From contig CAZOVB010000002.1 of the NCBI GenBank assembly GCA_964583095.1, positions 215,064-279,063 on the forward strand: 64,000 nt of DNA. The letters are read 5' to 3'. Both the position numbers and the translations under genes were made by a program. The notes under the pieces are model-generated. The model was not told the DNA's origin and ran no database searches. It saw only the letters and a program-made list of their open reading frames with translations. This document shows, in pieces, positions 1-10,500 of the stretch. Each line of letters opens with the position of its first letter. The stretch's first letter is position 1. The stretch comes from CAZOVB01 sp964583095 (lineage in GTDB: Bacteria; Planctomycetota; Phycisphaerae; SM23-33).

Positions 1-374
1 GCCTTGGTGAACTTGCACTGGACGACTGTTCCCGAAGCGCTGTTGTCGGTGCGGAACAGCACGGCCTGGCCCGGGGCAGCGCTCTCCAGGTCGAAATCTT
101 CTGCCCGAACGTGACCTTTGCCGGGGACATCCACTACCAGGGCATCGAGCAGGAACCGGTCGGGAGGGAATTCGTCCAGTCGTTTGCCCTCTGGGAGGAA
201 GTGGGCCGGTGCATCCACGTGCGTGCCGACGTGGGCGCCCATGGTCAGCCGGGACAGTTCGAACCCGTCCTCGCGGTGGCTGTGGAGAAGTTCTCGCACA
301 AAAGAGGGATCGCCCGGGTAAACGGGTGTCTCGCCTCCCAGGGGTAGGCTGATGTCATGAATTCTGCCGGCCAT
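1..374 (-). CDS. Cyclase / kynurenine formamidase-like metal hydrolase (partial, runs off left edge)
   Basis: The first 124 codons of a protein of the cyclase family (PF04199), which includes arylformamidase KynB and related zinc amidohydrolases. The N-terminus MAGRIHDISLPLGGETPVYPGD is followed by the family signature HVGTHVDAPAHF near residues 49-60, whose His and Asp residues bind metal in characterised members. The ATG at 374 is the first in frame. The 3' part lies outside the window. KynB proper hydrolyses N-formylkynurenine, but the family has other substrates (isatin, cyclic amides) and no tryptophan-degradation gene is nearby, so the substrate is not assigned. It follows the gene at 431-1123 with a 56 bp gap on the same strand and may be co-transcribed. 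Confidence 0.8.
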   Translation of the reverse strand, partial: MAGRIHDISLPLGGETPVYPGDPSFVRELLHSHREDGFELSRLTMGAHVGTHVDAPAHFLPEGKRLDEFPPDRFLLDALVVDVPGKGHVRAEDFDLESAAPGQAVLFRTDNSASGTVVQCKFTK

Positions 375-430
375 CGCTTCTTGCGCCTCCCGCCGGGGGG
401 TCTCCGGGCCCTGCTGCCCCGGATGCAGGC

Positions 431-1123
431 TCAATCTTCGAGGGGGCTTCTGGCCAGGTTCATCCGGCGGCGTTGCCTGAGTTGAACGCAGTGAGCATAC
501 TCTCGCCGTTGGCGCGAATCCAGCACTTCCAGGTACACCCGCTTCACGATCTGGAGCACACGTTTGTCATCTTCTGCGCGGCCTGGGGCGGCATTCTGAA
601 GCTGCCGGCAGCCGATGCTGCGCAGCTGTTCCCACTGGGAGGGGGTCAATTCGACGCCTTCGAGTTCAGCCTGGATACGCGGCAGAAGGGCGGCAAGCTG
701 CCATCGGCCTCTTTGGCTGGTGTCCAGCATTTCCAAGACGATGCGGTCCCGCCGGGCGCGAAGTTCACTGCAGCGCTCCTGGAGGCTTTCGATCTGCTTA
801 TCCGGGGCGGGTCCAGCCGGGGCATTGCGCAACTGCTGCACCCGTTGCCAAAGCCGGCAGTGAGCCGTCTGCAACTCGCCACAGACGGGCCTGAGCCTGC
901 GAATCATCTCCCGGCGTTGGCCCTGGCGCAGCGGGCAGACCTGCTCGACCTCGGCCAGGAAGGACTTCAGGTCCTGGCAGGTCTGGTCGGACGCTGCCCC
1001 AAGATGAGTGCGGGCTTTCTTCTGCGGCTCGATCGGATCTGCCGAGGAAGCCTGCGGTTCCACCTGGCCGACGGCAATAGCCAGACCGACCACCCCCATG
1101 AGCACAAAAAGCTCCAAACGCAT
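431..1123 (-). CDS. Exported coiled-coil hypothetical protein with LTPxQ-like motif
   Basis: A 230-residue protein starting at the ATG at 1123, chosen because a GGAGG sits 8 bases upstream and the next residues form a signal peptide (MRLELFVLMGVVGLAIAVGQ). The mature part is rich in Arg, Glu, Gln and Leu with predicted long helices and several cysteines. An LTPSQWEQL stretch near the C-terminus resembles the LTxxQ motif of Spy/CpxP periplasmic chaperones, but overall similarity to that family is not demonstrable by eye. No catalytic motif is visible. Function unknown; export to the periplasm is likely. Confidence 0.7.
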   Translation of the reverse strand: MRLELFVLMGVVGLAIAVGQVEPQASSADPIEPQKKARTHLGAASDQTCQDLKSFLAEVEQVCPLRQGQRREMIRRLRPVCGELQTAHCRLWQRVQQLRNAPAGPAPDKQIESLQERCSELRARRDRIVLEMLDTSQRGRWQLAALLPRIQAELEGVELTPSQWEQLRSIGCRQLQNAAPGRAEDDKRVLQIVKRVYLEVLDSRQRREYAHCVQLRQRRRMNLARSPLED

Positions 1124-1299
1124 GACAGATTCCCTCCGACGTTTTACCTCGGGGACCTGAGGCATTTCCCCCAGTCCTCCGGTCCTGACTGGGGGGTAGT
1201 GCCCAGTCGCATTTGTGGTATCGGCCGCTGCGCTGGGGGAGATTACCTAGTGACAGGGAATTTTTCTCTTTTTTGAGTGCCTGTGGGCGCGGGACCGGA

Positions 1300-1328
1300 T
1301 TGACAGTGCCCGTCGGCGGTGGTAGGGT
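1300..1328 (+). promoter_or_regulatory. Sigma70-type promoter of tRNA-Leu
   Basis: TTGACA at 1300-1305 and TAGGGT at 1323-1328 are separated by 17 bases. The predicted start is about 12 bases upstream of the tRNA 5' end at 1348. Confidence 0.65.
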
Positions 1329-1347
1329 TTGAGTTTCTGTGCATCCT

Positions 1348-1433
1348 GCCCGGGTGGCGGAATTGGCAGACGCGTCAGGTTGAGGGCCTGGTGAGGGTTA
1401 TACCTCGTGCTGGTTCGAATCCAGTCCCGGGCA
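1348..1433 (+). tRNA. tRNA-Leu (anticodon GAG)
   Basis: 86 nt. The acceptor stem GCCCGGG (1348-1354) pairs with CCCGGGC (1426-1432), with discriminator A at 1433. The anticodon stem TCAGG/CCTGG encloses loop TTGAGGG, giving anticodon GAG at 1382-1384. A long variable arm is present, as expected for class II Leu tRNA, and the T-loop reads GGTTCGAATCC. The 3' CCA is not encoded (TTT follows). Confidence 0.97.
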
Positions 1434-1664
1434 TTTCGAGGCCCCGGTATTCGCCGGGGCCTTGTGTTTGCGTGCCTGCGGGTCGGTATCGAGCCGGGGC
1501 ATGCCTCTCGTGTCCAACAGGCCGGCTGTCCCTTGCGGGCAGGGGCCTCAAATGCTGGAATTACAGGCTTTTGTCTTGGCTTCGGGCCGATTTCGTGGGA
1601 TAATGCCTCTGTAACGCTGGCCGTCGCGCTCTGCGGCCAAAGGACCCTTCTTCGAGGACCGGGC
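1434..1664. other. Intergenic stretch with no clear gene
   Basis: Apart from the hairpin at 1439-1462, nothing is recognised between the tRNA and the small gene at 1665. An open frame continues through it in the frame of the 1665 gene, but it crosses the tRNA and so is not coding. Confidence 0.5.
1439..1462 (+). terminator. Hairpin after tRNA-Leu, probable terminator
   Basis: A perfect 9 bp stem, AGGCCCCGG (1439-1447) with CCGGGGCCT (1454-1462), has a 6-base loop. It starts 5 bases after the tRNA and is followed by a weakly T-rich stretch (TGTGTTTG). Confidence 0.6.
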
Positions 1665-1898
1665 ATGACCCCGACACACAAACAGGTTGTTGATTTCTCT
1701 GCAGCCATCGAGCTGGAAGAGAAGCTCACCTCACTTCTGGGCGATATCGCCTACGACATCGAGCATTCCGAAGATTTCGACACCGAGCAGCGGGCGGAAC
1801 TGCACACCATTCTCCGGGCCCTCCAGGCCGACAATGAAATGCACATGGGCGTGGTGCAGATCGTCGCTCGCGACGGGGAGTACGTAAGCGATGTTTGA
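1665..1898 (+). CDS. Small acidic hypothetical protein (77 aa)
   Basis: Starts at the ATG at 1665 (MTPTHKQVVDFSAA) and is rich in Glu, Asp and Leu with a helical appearance. It has no signal peptide, membrane segment or recognised domain. Its last 8 bases overlap the start of the next small gene, a spacing typical of translational coupling, so the two probably work together. The open frame extends upstream through the tRNA, so the internal ATG is used. Function not recognised. Confidence 0.6.
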   Translation: MTPTHKQVVDFSAAIELEEKLTSLLGDIAYDIEHSEDFDTEQRAELHTILRALQADNEMHMGVVQIVARDGEYVSDV

Positions 1899-2082
1899 GC
1901 AGGCGATGCTCCAGGAACAGGTCGAGCAGCTCATCCAACACACGGACCGTTTGGCCAGGATGTACAGCGATCTCAGCGGGCAGTGTGAGAATCCCGTAGC
2001 CGGCGAGCAGCTCTCCAAGCTCTCCCGGGAGAAGTACCGGAACCTGGAACTGGCCCAGCGGATGCGGGAAGTTCTCGACTGA
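1891..2082 (+). CDS. Small coiled-coil hypothetical protein (63 aa)
   Basis: MFEQAMLQEQVEQLIQHTD begins a 63-residue, Leu/Gln/Glu-rich, probably wholly helical protein. The ATG at 1891 lies inside the end of the preceding gene and is preceded by GGGGAG about 10 bases upstream. The size and heptad-like composition suit a small coiled-coil partner or chaperone, but no family is recognised. It is likely co-expressed with the 77-residue protein upstream. Confidence 0.6.
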   Translation: MFEQAMLQEQVEQLIQHTDRLARMYSDLSGQCENPVAGEQLSKLSREKYRNLELAQRMREVLD

Positions 2083-2217
2083 TCTGCCTTAAAAGACAAG
2101 ACCCCTCCAGGCCGCTGAAAACGTAGCCGACAGGTCTTGCGGTTGCTGTGCGCAGGGACCCTCTTCAGAGCCCTTCAAGGCGGATGGAGATCACTTCTCT
2201 TTTTGCGGGAAAAAGGT

Positions 2218-2223
2218 TATAAT
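2218..2223 (+). promoter_or_regulatory. -10 element upstream of the DUF4159 gene
   Basis: A perfect TATAAT at 2218-2223 lies 43 bases upstream of the ATG at 2266. A convincing -35 is not seen; TTCTCT at 2195-2200 is weak at best. Confidence 0.4.
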
Positions 2224-2265
2224 GCGCCTCCCAAGCCGGAATTACTCTCTCCAGAGGACTCGCCC

Positions 2266-4539
2266 ATGCCTGTTTTCTCGCCCGTGCGTGATGGAATTCT
2301 CCTGACGATCGGTTCCCTTCTGCTTCTGGGAGGCCTGGCAGAGGCCCAGGTCAAGCCGGCCCTGTGGCCAAACAAGGACAGCGTGGATTCCCAGAAGGTC
2401 CAGGAGGCCATCGGCAAAGGGGTCGACGCCCTCTGGAAGCTCCAGACAAACAAAGGGTTCTTTCAAGGCGTGACCCGCGGCGCGGAGCCTTACGATGTCG
2501 GAGCCACCGCCCAGGCGACCTACGCCCTGCTGGAGTGCGGTGCCACCCCCCGGGACAAGCGCATCCAGAGTCTGCTGAAATGGCTGGTCAAGCAGGAGGT
2601 CGATCAGACCTACGACCTGTCCTTCCGCATCCTGGCCCTGACGGCTGCCTATCGTAAGATGCCCACAGCCCAACTGGCCAGGCAGGTCCAGAAGGATGCC
2701 CACCACCTCTATAATTCCATCTCCAAGAGCGATTACGGCTACGCCTACAAGGCTACCGGTGAAGTCGGCGATCCCACGAAAACCTGGATAGCAGGTTCCG
2801 ATGCCTCCAATTCCCAGTATGCCCTGCTGGCGATCTGGATGGCCGTGGAGTACTGCAAAGCCGAGGTCCCCGAAAAATGGTGGGAACTTCACATGAAATA
2901 CTGGCTCAATCTCCAGAGCGCCAGTGGAGGCTGGGGATACACGCCCAAGCGAATTCGGCCCGAACCGTACCTGTCCATGTCGGCTGCGGGACTGGCCAGC
3001 ATGTTCGTCTGTATCGACTACCTCTACGCCCGCGAGCAGATCAACTGCCGCACGGTTGAACAGCACCCTTCCATCCAGAAAGGTCTGGAATGGATGGACA
3101 AGAACTTCGCCCGCCAGGTCGGCAAGAAATGGCCCTTCTACACCCTTTACGGCGTGGAACGCGTAGGCCTGGCCAGCGGATACAAGTTCTTCGGAAAGGT
3201 CGACTGGTACAAGAAAGGAACCCAGTACCTTCTCAAGACCCAACGTGATGACGGGATCTTCGAGCCGGCCGGCGGCTGGGGCAGCAACGAGAACACCGCC
3301 ACCTGTTACGCGCTGTTGTTTCTCCAGCGAGGCCTGCATCCGGTCCTGTTCAACAAGCTCCAGTACAAGGGCAACTGGAACAACAGGCCCCGGGACCTGG
3401 CCGGCTTCACCCACTGGATGCGAGCCCAGTATGAAGACCCGTTCCCGTGGCAGATCATCCAGATAGACAACCCGGTGCAACAATGGCACGACGCGCCGAT
3501 TCTCTACCTCGCAGGCTCCACCAAGCCGGAGTTCACCGACGAGCAACTCGAGAAGATCCGAACCTATGTCCTTCAGGGCGGAACGCTTCTGACCGTCACC
3601 GAGTGCAACGGCCCGGGCTTCAAGGAGGGAATCCGGGAGGTCTACGGCCGGCTCTTCCCCCAGTGGGAGCTGAGCCTCGTCCAGGCCGAAGATCCTCTGC
3701 GAAACAAGCCCCATCAGCTTCCCCCGGCCCCGGAGCTCTACAAAATCTCCAACGGTATCCGCACGCTGGCGGTCCACAGCGACTTTGACCTGTCGCGCTA
3801 CTGGCAGATGCGCCAGACCGCCACGGCCAGGGTCACCTTCGAGATCGGTGCCAACGTCGCCTATCAGCTCACCGACCGGTTCCTGCTCAGGCCGCGAGGG
3901 ACAACCCATTGGCCTGACGATGTCGAGTTGGAAAACCCCGACGCGACGATCACGATCGGGCTTATCCGCCACGCAAGCAACTACAACGCCGAGCCGTTGG
4001 CCCTTCAGCGCCTGGGCCGGATGATGGGACACCTGCACAATGTCCAGGTCCAGGTGGCCCAGCCGGTGAAAATCGACGCCCTTGCCGACAGCGATCTGGA
4101 CCTGGCCATCCTGACCGGAACGGGGCAGTTGACGCTCAGCTCCCAGCAACAGCAGAAGCTCAAGGAATTCACCGATTCGGGCAAAATGCTGATGATGACC
4201 CCGCTGGGCGGCAACGAGAAATTCTCCCGCGATGCCTCCGGCCAATTGCGGAAGATCTACGGAGCCGGCAACGTCCTGCCGCTTCCCGAGACCAGCGACA
4301 TTCTCTCCGCCGACGGCCGGAAAATCGAAACCTTCCGGCTTCGCGACGGCACGAAGGTCGACCGCAGCCGACTGGACATGGCCATCGGCAAGAACGGCCC
4401 GACCGCCCTGTACACCCCTCAGGACATCCTGACCGCCCTCGTGGGCTACCCCGCCCGCCGGATCGCCGGCTATGCCCCCGAGACAGCCTTTGCCCTCATG
4501 CGCAACATCCTGATGCACCAGATCCAGCGGAGCAAGTAG
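2266..4539 (+). CDS. Exported prenyltransferase-repeat / DUF4159 protein
   Basis: 757 residues from the ATG at 2266, chosen because AGAGGA precedes it and a signal peptide follows (hydrophobic stretch GILLTIGSLLLLGG, then AEA). The N-terminal half contains repeated alpha/alpha-toroid segments of the squalene cyclase/prenyltransferase type, such as GATAQATYALLECG, SASGGWGY and NTATCYALLFLQ. The C-terminal half begins with a DUF4159-type domain (WQIIQID then WHDAPILYLAG, residues about 395-510) and a second Rossmann-like segment. Such two-part proteins are common in planctomycetes and have no assigned reaction. The repeats lack an obvious DxDD cyclase motif, so squalene cyclase activity is not supported. 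It is convergent with the giant M56 gene, 18 bases apart. Confidence 0.8.
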   Translation: MPVFSPVRDGILLTIGSLLLLGGLAEAQVKPALWPNKDSVDSQKVQEAIGKGVDALWKLQTNKGFFQGVTRGAEPYDVGATAQATYALLECGATPRDKRIQSLLKWLVKQEVDQTYDLSFRILALTAAYRKMPTAQLARQVQKDAHHLYNSISKSDYGYAYKATGEVGDPTKTWIAGSDASNSQYALLAIWMAVEYCKAEVPEKWWELHMKYWLNLQSASGGWGYTPKRIRPEPYLSMSAAGLASMFVCIDYLYAREQINCRTVEQHPSIQKGLEWMDKNFARQVGKKWPFYTLYGVERVGLASGYKFFGKVDWYKKGTQYLLKTQRDDGIFEPAGGWGSNENTATCYALLFLQRGLHPVLFNKLQYKGNWNNRPRDLAGFTHWMRAQYEDPFPWQIIQIDNPVQQWHDAPILYLAGSTKPEFTDEQLEKIRTYVLQGGTLLTVTECNGPGFKEGIREVYGRLFPQWELSLVQAEDPLRNKPHQLPPAPELYKISNGIRTLAVHSDFDLSRYWQMRQTATARVTFEIGANVAYQLTDRFLLRPRGTTHWPDDVELENPDATITIGLIRHASNYNAEPLALQRLGRMMGHLHNVQVQVAQPVKIDALADSDLDLAILTGTGQLTLSSQQQQKLKEFTDSGKMLMMTPLGGNEKFSRDASGQLRKIYGAGNVLPLPETSDILSADGRKIETFRLRDGTKVDRSRLDMAIGKNGPTALYTPQDILTALVGYPARRIAGYAPETAFALMRNILMHQIQRSK

Positions 4540-4557
4540 CCGCCCCGGGCAGGAAAG

Positions 4558-7500
4558 TCATTGCTCCGCCTTGGTAAACGTCCCCTTGGCGGACTCCAGC
4601 AGGAAGACCCGCGCTTTGGGCAGCAGCTTCCGCTTGGCAAGCGGAAGCTCGGCCCTTTTCGGGTCATCCAGCGGCGCATCGGACCTCACCGCCACCTTGC
4701 CCTCGCGCAGGCCGATGATCTCGACCCAGCCGGGATAGGGATCGACCGTATGCAGCGGCTTGGCCGCTCGCTTCTCCAGCAGGCCCGTCAGGTCAAAGAT
4801 GTCCAGGATCGGATGGCCTTCGCCGGAGGTGAGCATCGCGAGATACTTGCGATCCGGGGAGACGGCCAGGTTGCGGAGTTGCGACATCGATTGGTTGATG
4901 TCGAGCTGAACCCACTCGTCCTTTCCGGCCGGCAGGAACCGCCATCGCTTCTTCCAGACCTCAGCGTCGGTGTCTCCGTGGGAAGACTCGGAGGGATGCA
5001 GCATCTCATACCACAGCACGCCTTCCTTGAGCTGCATCACGCCAAGCTGGTCCCACGTGTCGTCGATGACGAAATAGAGCGTATCGGGCTTTCCGACGCC
5101 CGCACGGGCGAGTTTCTCAGCCCACATGCGAACGTGGGCCAGGTCGCGGGCATGGAAGGCTTTATTGGTGTTGCCGGTGGCCTTTGGAATGTCCGCCTTC
5201 AGGCCGGCAAGCTTCTCTATCGCTTCGTGCAGGGCGACATAGCTGCCATCGCCGCTCATTTCGGGAATCTTCCGCGCCAACAGCCAGGCGTCTTCCTTCC
5301 GGCCGCAGGCGACGACGCCGTCGATCATGGCCGGCGCGGCGCAGCAGTCAAAGCCTTGCTGGCGTTCCAGTATCTCCAGCAGTTCCGGCCTGGCCTTCAA
5401 CTCCGCCAGGCAGACTATCAGGTGATGCCGGTCGTGCAGCGTGCCGCGCGTCTCCCACTGCTTGCCATCCTGCAAGATGCGGATCTCGTCAGCGAACTTA
5501 CGGACGATCCGTGCACGCGCGGCCGGCTCCAGGCCGGTCGTCTTGTGACGAAACCACGGCAGGGCCCCGATGAAATCCCCGAGCGCATATCGACCACCGG
5601 TGACAAGTTGATCAGTCATCTCCTCGGCGGAGAGCTTCCGTATGCGTTGGGTAAACTCCCAAGCTTCCTTCACCCACGCGCGCTGTTCGGGCGTGTCTGG
5701 CCTGATCGTCACGGCAAACTGGTCGGGGTTCTTGCGGCGAATGACGAGGATGACCGTCTCGCCCTTCAGGACCGGCCGCTCTGTCTTCACGTCCATCGTG
5801 TAATTGACCGGCCAAGGGAAGCGGACATCCGGCTCGCCGGCCAGCACCGATTGCTTGTCGAACTCGAACTTCTGCGACGCGTGAGCGCGGTCGCCGGCAA
5901 TAGGTATCACCATGGGATCGGTCAGGGCCCGGCCCACGACCGCGCAGCCAAAGTCGCCGGGCAACTCCGGCCCCATCGCGGCTGGCAGGCCCACTGTGCT
6001 GCCGGGCAGTCCCTTTGCCCTGTCCTGCTCGCCCAGTTCCGTGACGACCTTGGCAACCTTGGCTGCGGCAGGTGTTATGTTTTTCTCGGCCGAGGCTGTG
6101 AAGCCAAGCGTCTTGATCAGTACGACCACCGGCTTCCATTCATCGCCATCGCTTGATGTGGCCGCCATCACGAACAGCAGATTGTCATCATTGACCCAGC
6201 CCAGCGCCGCAGCCCCGCTTTCCTGCGCGGTCACGCCCGCGTTCTCGTAGGCCCGACCGACGTAGCCGGCGGGTGCAATCCACAGCGTAAACGTTGCCGG
6301 TCCCGGCGGGAACACCGCCTCGGCCGTCTTGTGCCGGAAGCTGATTCGCTCGAAATCTTCATCCTTCATCGCCGGATCGTCTGGCCATCTCATCGGCCTG
6401 CCCCCGCCATGACCTATGAGTTCCCAGCCTTCCGGCATGCTGGACGTTATCCTCTTTGCCAGGTTCGACATTGCTCGCTGCGTTGCAGGTCGAGTCGCCA
6501 CCGGGACTGTCCCGGGTTGCGTCCTGGCATCGGCCGGCTGCGTGGCTGGTGTAGAAGAACGTCCGTTGGCCGGGCGTGCCTCAACGTGCTGCCGCAACAA
6601 CTCGTATGCGTTGCTGGTGTCGTAGGAGAAGAACCTGCCGTCGCGATCAACATCCCCAAACAGACGTGGGCCATCGATGACACGTCGGCCAGCATTCCGC
6701 GCCCCGACGATGGCGAGCGGGTCGGCATCGTGGTTCAGGAGGACCTGAACGACCTTATCGTTGTCTTTGTGTTGAACCGCAAGGGACAAGGGGGTGTGAT
6801 TCTCATGTCCCTGCCTGGCATCCACCTCTGCACCGTGTTTCAGCAGAAACGCGACCATCTCTGCGCGCCCCGCGGATGCAGCGACATGCAAGGGCGTCGG
6901 CGTGCCGAACCCGGCTTTCACGTTGATCTCCGCTCCATGGTTTAGGAGCCGTTCAGCCGCCCTGATCTGACCAAACTTCGCTGCCCAGTGCAGCGGAGTT
7001 CCTTGGCCGTTCTCGTACGGCGAGTCCTTACAAGCGTCGGTCTGCCTGACCAGGCCCGGCGACGCCCGTAGCAGTTCGCCGAGTCGGTCGATCATACCCA
7101 ACCCAGCAGCACTGAAGACATCAAGCTTCGCACCTCTGCTCAGCAAATGCCCGGCAAGTTCGTGTCTGTCTCGAAAAACCGCTCCCATCAGTGGGGTGAA
7201 GCTGCTTGCCCCGTGGCGAGCGTTGATGTCTGCTCCATTGTCCAGCAGGTAGTCCACTATCTCCTTGCGGCCCCACCACACGGCAACGGACAGGGGACCG
7301 CTGCTATTCGCACCGGAAGCACTGAGGTCGGCACCGGCCTCTACGAGAAGTTTAACGATTGGCAACTGCCCGCGCTCGGCTGCGACGCACAAGGCGGGAC
7401 TGCCGTAATGAGCGGCCCGATTAGGATCTGCCCCGGCCTTCAGCAGCAGCGCAACCGCCTCCACCGAGTCGGCGACTACCGCCCACGCTAGCGGCGCGTT

Positions 7501-10500
7501 GGTCCTGCCTTTGCCTGTCACGTCGGCCCCCAGCCCGTTCAGCCGGCGGATCATCTCGACGTCTCCCCTCTTGGCCGCGATATCGATGACGGTCATGCCA
7601 CCCGGGCCGATCTTGTCGACAAGTGGCCGGTCCTTCTCCAACATCGCGGCGAGGCGGTCGCTCATCCCGAGGTGGGCGGCGGAGTATGTGTCCAATGCAG
7701 CTCCGCGTCTGAGCAGGAATTCCGCGATGATCCTGTTGTTCACCGCTGCGGCTTCCGCCAGGGCGGTGCGCCCGCTCTTGTCGGCCTGATCGATCCTTGC
7801 GCCGTGTTGGAGCAGAATGGCTGCCACTTCTCCGCGACGTTGCAGCAGAGCCTTCTGGGCTGCGTAAGCCGAGGCTTCGAATTCCTTTTGCTTCTGCCCA
7901 TCCCAGACACCGCCTGGCTCCAATGGCGGCATCGGCGGGGCCATTGCAGTGTAGTGCAGCGGCGTGCGGCCGTGCACGTCAACCGCGTCAGCCTCGGCCC
8001 CCTTCGACAGCAGATACTCTACCATCGCTTTTCGCCCGCCCAAGGCGGCTGCATGAAGCAACATCTGTCCCCGTGTCCCGAGACCAGGTGCCCGAAGGTC
8101 GAGACCATCGTAGAGCATACCCGAAAGCGGACATCGTTTGCGCACTATGGCAGGTTCCGCTTCGACGGCTATCTTGATCGTATCCAACTCCCCACCGTAT
8201 GCCGCTGACAGTAGTCTCAGTATCGCATCGTGAGCCGCCTTGTCGAAGTCCAACAAGAGTAGTTCTCCATCGGAGACGGAAGATGCGGAAGTCGGCTGGG
8301 GGGCCGCTGGCAGCGCGGCGGGCGCAGTTGTAGGCTGCAAAGCAGCCGCGTGAGACTGGAATAGGGCTGCAATGGCGGCAAGAACTTCGGATGCCTGGAC
8401 CTTATCTTCCTTGGACTTGAACTCGTAGTAGCTGCTGTGCAACTGCTTGCAGACGATACTCAGGCTGTGATCATCGTCGAAGTGTGTCGGCAGGAGATAG
8501 GGACGGTTTGTATTCTCTTCTGTACGCTCTTCCCACCAGAACAACTCTCCCATCAGGCGCAGCGTGCCATCATTGCCGCGAAATTTCTGCCCCAGGGCCT
8601 TGTTGAACTCGACCATCCTGCGATAGTCGTCGGCCGAGACCTTCGGCCCGGCGACGATAGTGATTCGGAGCGTCTGCTCCTCCGGTGTCATCCCAACCGG
8701 AGAGCTATAGATAACACGCATTGGATCATCACGCGTGATGACCCACGCTTCACCAGGAGCAGGTTTCCCAACACCAGGCACGCTGGCGGCCGGCTTCATA
8801 GACCAACCCTTGGGAAGGGCCTTGCGGACTTGTTTCATCCATGCCGTGGCCGGCTGGCTCTCTGCCGCCGAGACGTCAGTGGCCTTCATCGCCGCCAGGA
8901 TGTCTGCCTTGGCGGTCGGCCAATCGCTGCCGCCAGCGACGAAGCCGAACACCGTACAGCCGCGCCATGTACCCAATTCCGGCGCGTTGCCTGCCTGCGA
9001 CACCGCGTCAGGGATTGTCGGTCGCGAGAACGGCCCGATCATGACCGCCAACCCAATCTCGCCGCCGCGGCCCCTCTTGAGGTCTTCGGCAGCATTAAGA
9101 CTTCTCCGCTCCAGCACAATCCGCACGGCTTGGCCCGCTGGCCAATTGCCGCCGGACAACTTCACGTACTGCCGTGACTTAACCTGCCAATTGGCGGGCA
9201 TTCTTCCGGCGATTGCCTTGGCCAACTCCGCTGTTGCTGTCATGGCCTGGGCCTCGCCCATCGGCGGGCCGGCGTGATCCGTCGCTGGCTTCGGAACGAC
9301 GAAGGTGCACTTCAGCCGCTCGTGACGTACAGCGCGAGTCCTGCTCTCAAAAGGTGCGGGGACAAGCTGGCCGTCCTTGCGGTCATACTCGTCCAGTTCC
9401 AAGTTCACCGTGTACTTGCCCGGCGGCAGGTCCTTGGGCATGTGGCCCCACAGGTACACGCTCTTGAACTGCTTGTCGCCGTAGACATGCACCGGGTTGC
9501 CGGCCTCCATGTGCCGGCCGATGTCTTTGTCCTCGTCGATATACCGCAGGCGGATGGTGATCGTGTCGCCCTGAACGAACTGCTCGGCCACCTCCAGCGT
9601 GCCCCTGGCGGTATAGACGCCCCCCAGCCGAGCTGAAAGCTCCGACATGACGAGCCACTTATCACCCGCGCCGCGCTTCATCGCATCGACAGTGTGCTTG
9701 TAGACCCACTTAGCCCCAGGATGGTCCGTCGTCCTGTACGGCGGCACGCGGCAGTACATCCCTGCTGGCAGGTCGTCCTTGTCCACAAGCTCGATCCAGT
9801 TGACGATGCGTGCCTCGACCGCTGGAGGAGTCTCCTCACCCGCACTGCTCATGCCGTGCGATGTCGGATCCGGCCCATGCGTCCCCCTGGCACAGCCGTA
9901 GAAGGCGATGCCTGCCAGCAGGCCGGTCAGCAGAATCACACCAGCCAATGCGGCCGTCCAGCGGGGCGACGAGCCCACCTCAACGCCCAGCAGACGGCGG
10001 ATGCGGGACAGCAGGTTCGTCTTTGCGCCGGGCGCGATGCGGTCGGTTGATGAGCACCGGCCGCGCGTCGCCGGAACAAGGCGAGCAAGGATGCCGGCGG
10101 GTCGAACTGGTTGCTGCGCAACTGCAACCTCAGCCAATGCGGCCAATGCGGCGGCGTAGGCGTGACTGTCGCCCACGGCCGAGGCGGCCAGGTCGTCGCA
10201 GCAGTTCTCGCGCTCGGCGCGGATGCGGGCGGAGGCCCACCACACGGCCGGGTGGTAAAACAGCAGCGTTTCCACAAGCGTCTGGAGCAGGTTAATGAAG
10301 TAGTCGTGCCGGCGGATGTGGGCCAGTTCGTGAGCGAGAACGGCTTCTACCTGACTCGGCGTCAGGCCGGTCAGCACGGCGGCCGGTATCACCACAGCTG
10401 GGCGGAGAACGCCGACGACCACCGGCCCGGCCAGGTCGCGAGCGCCTCCGCCGGTGAGCTTCAAAAGTCGCACGGCACGGCGAACCCCCAGCATGTTCGA

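Noticed and set aside
2242..4518. A 758-codon open frame antisense to the DUF4159 gene
   Set aside because: It mirrors the codon pattern of the real gene in a GC-rich genome, has no domain, and the sense protein has a signal peptide, ribosome site and recognisable repeats.
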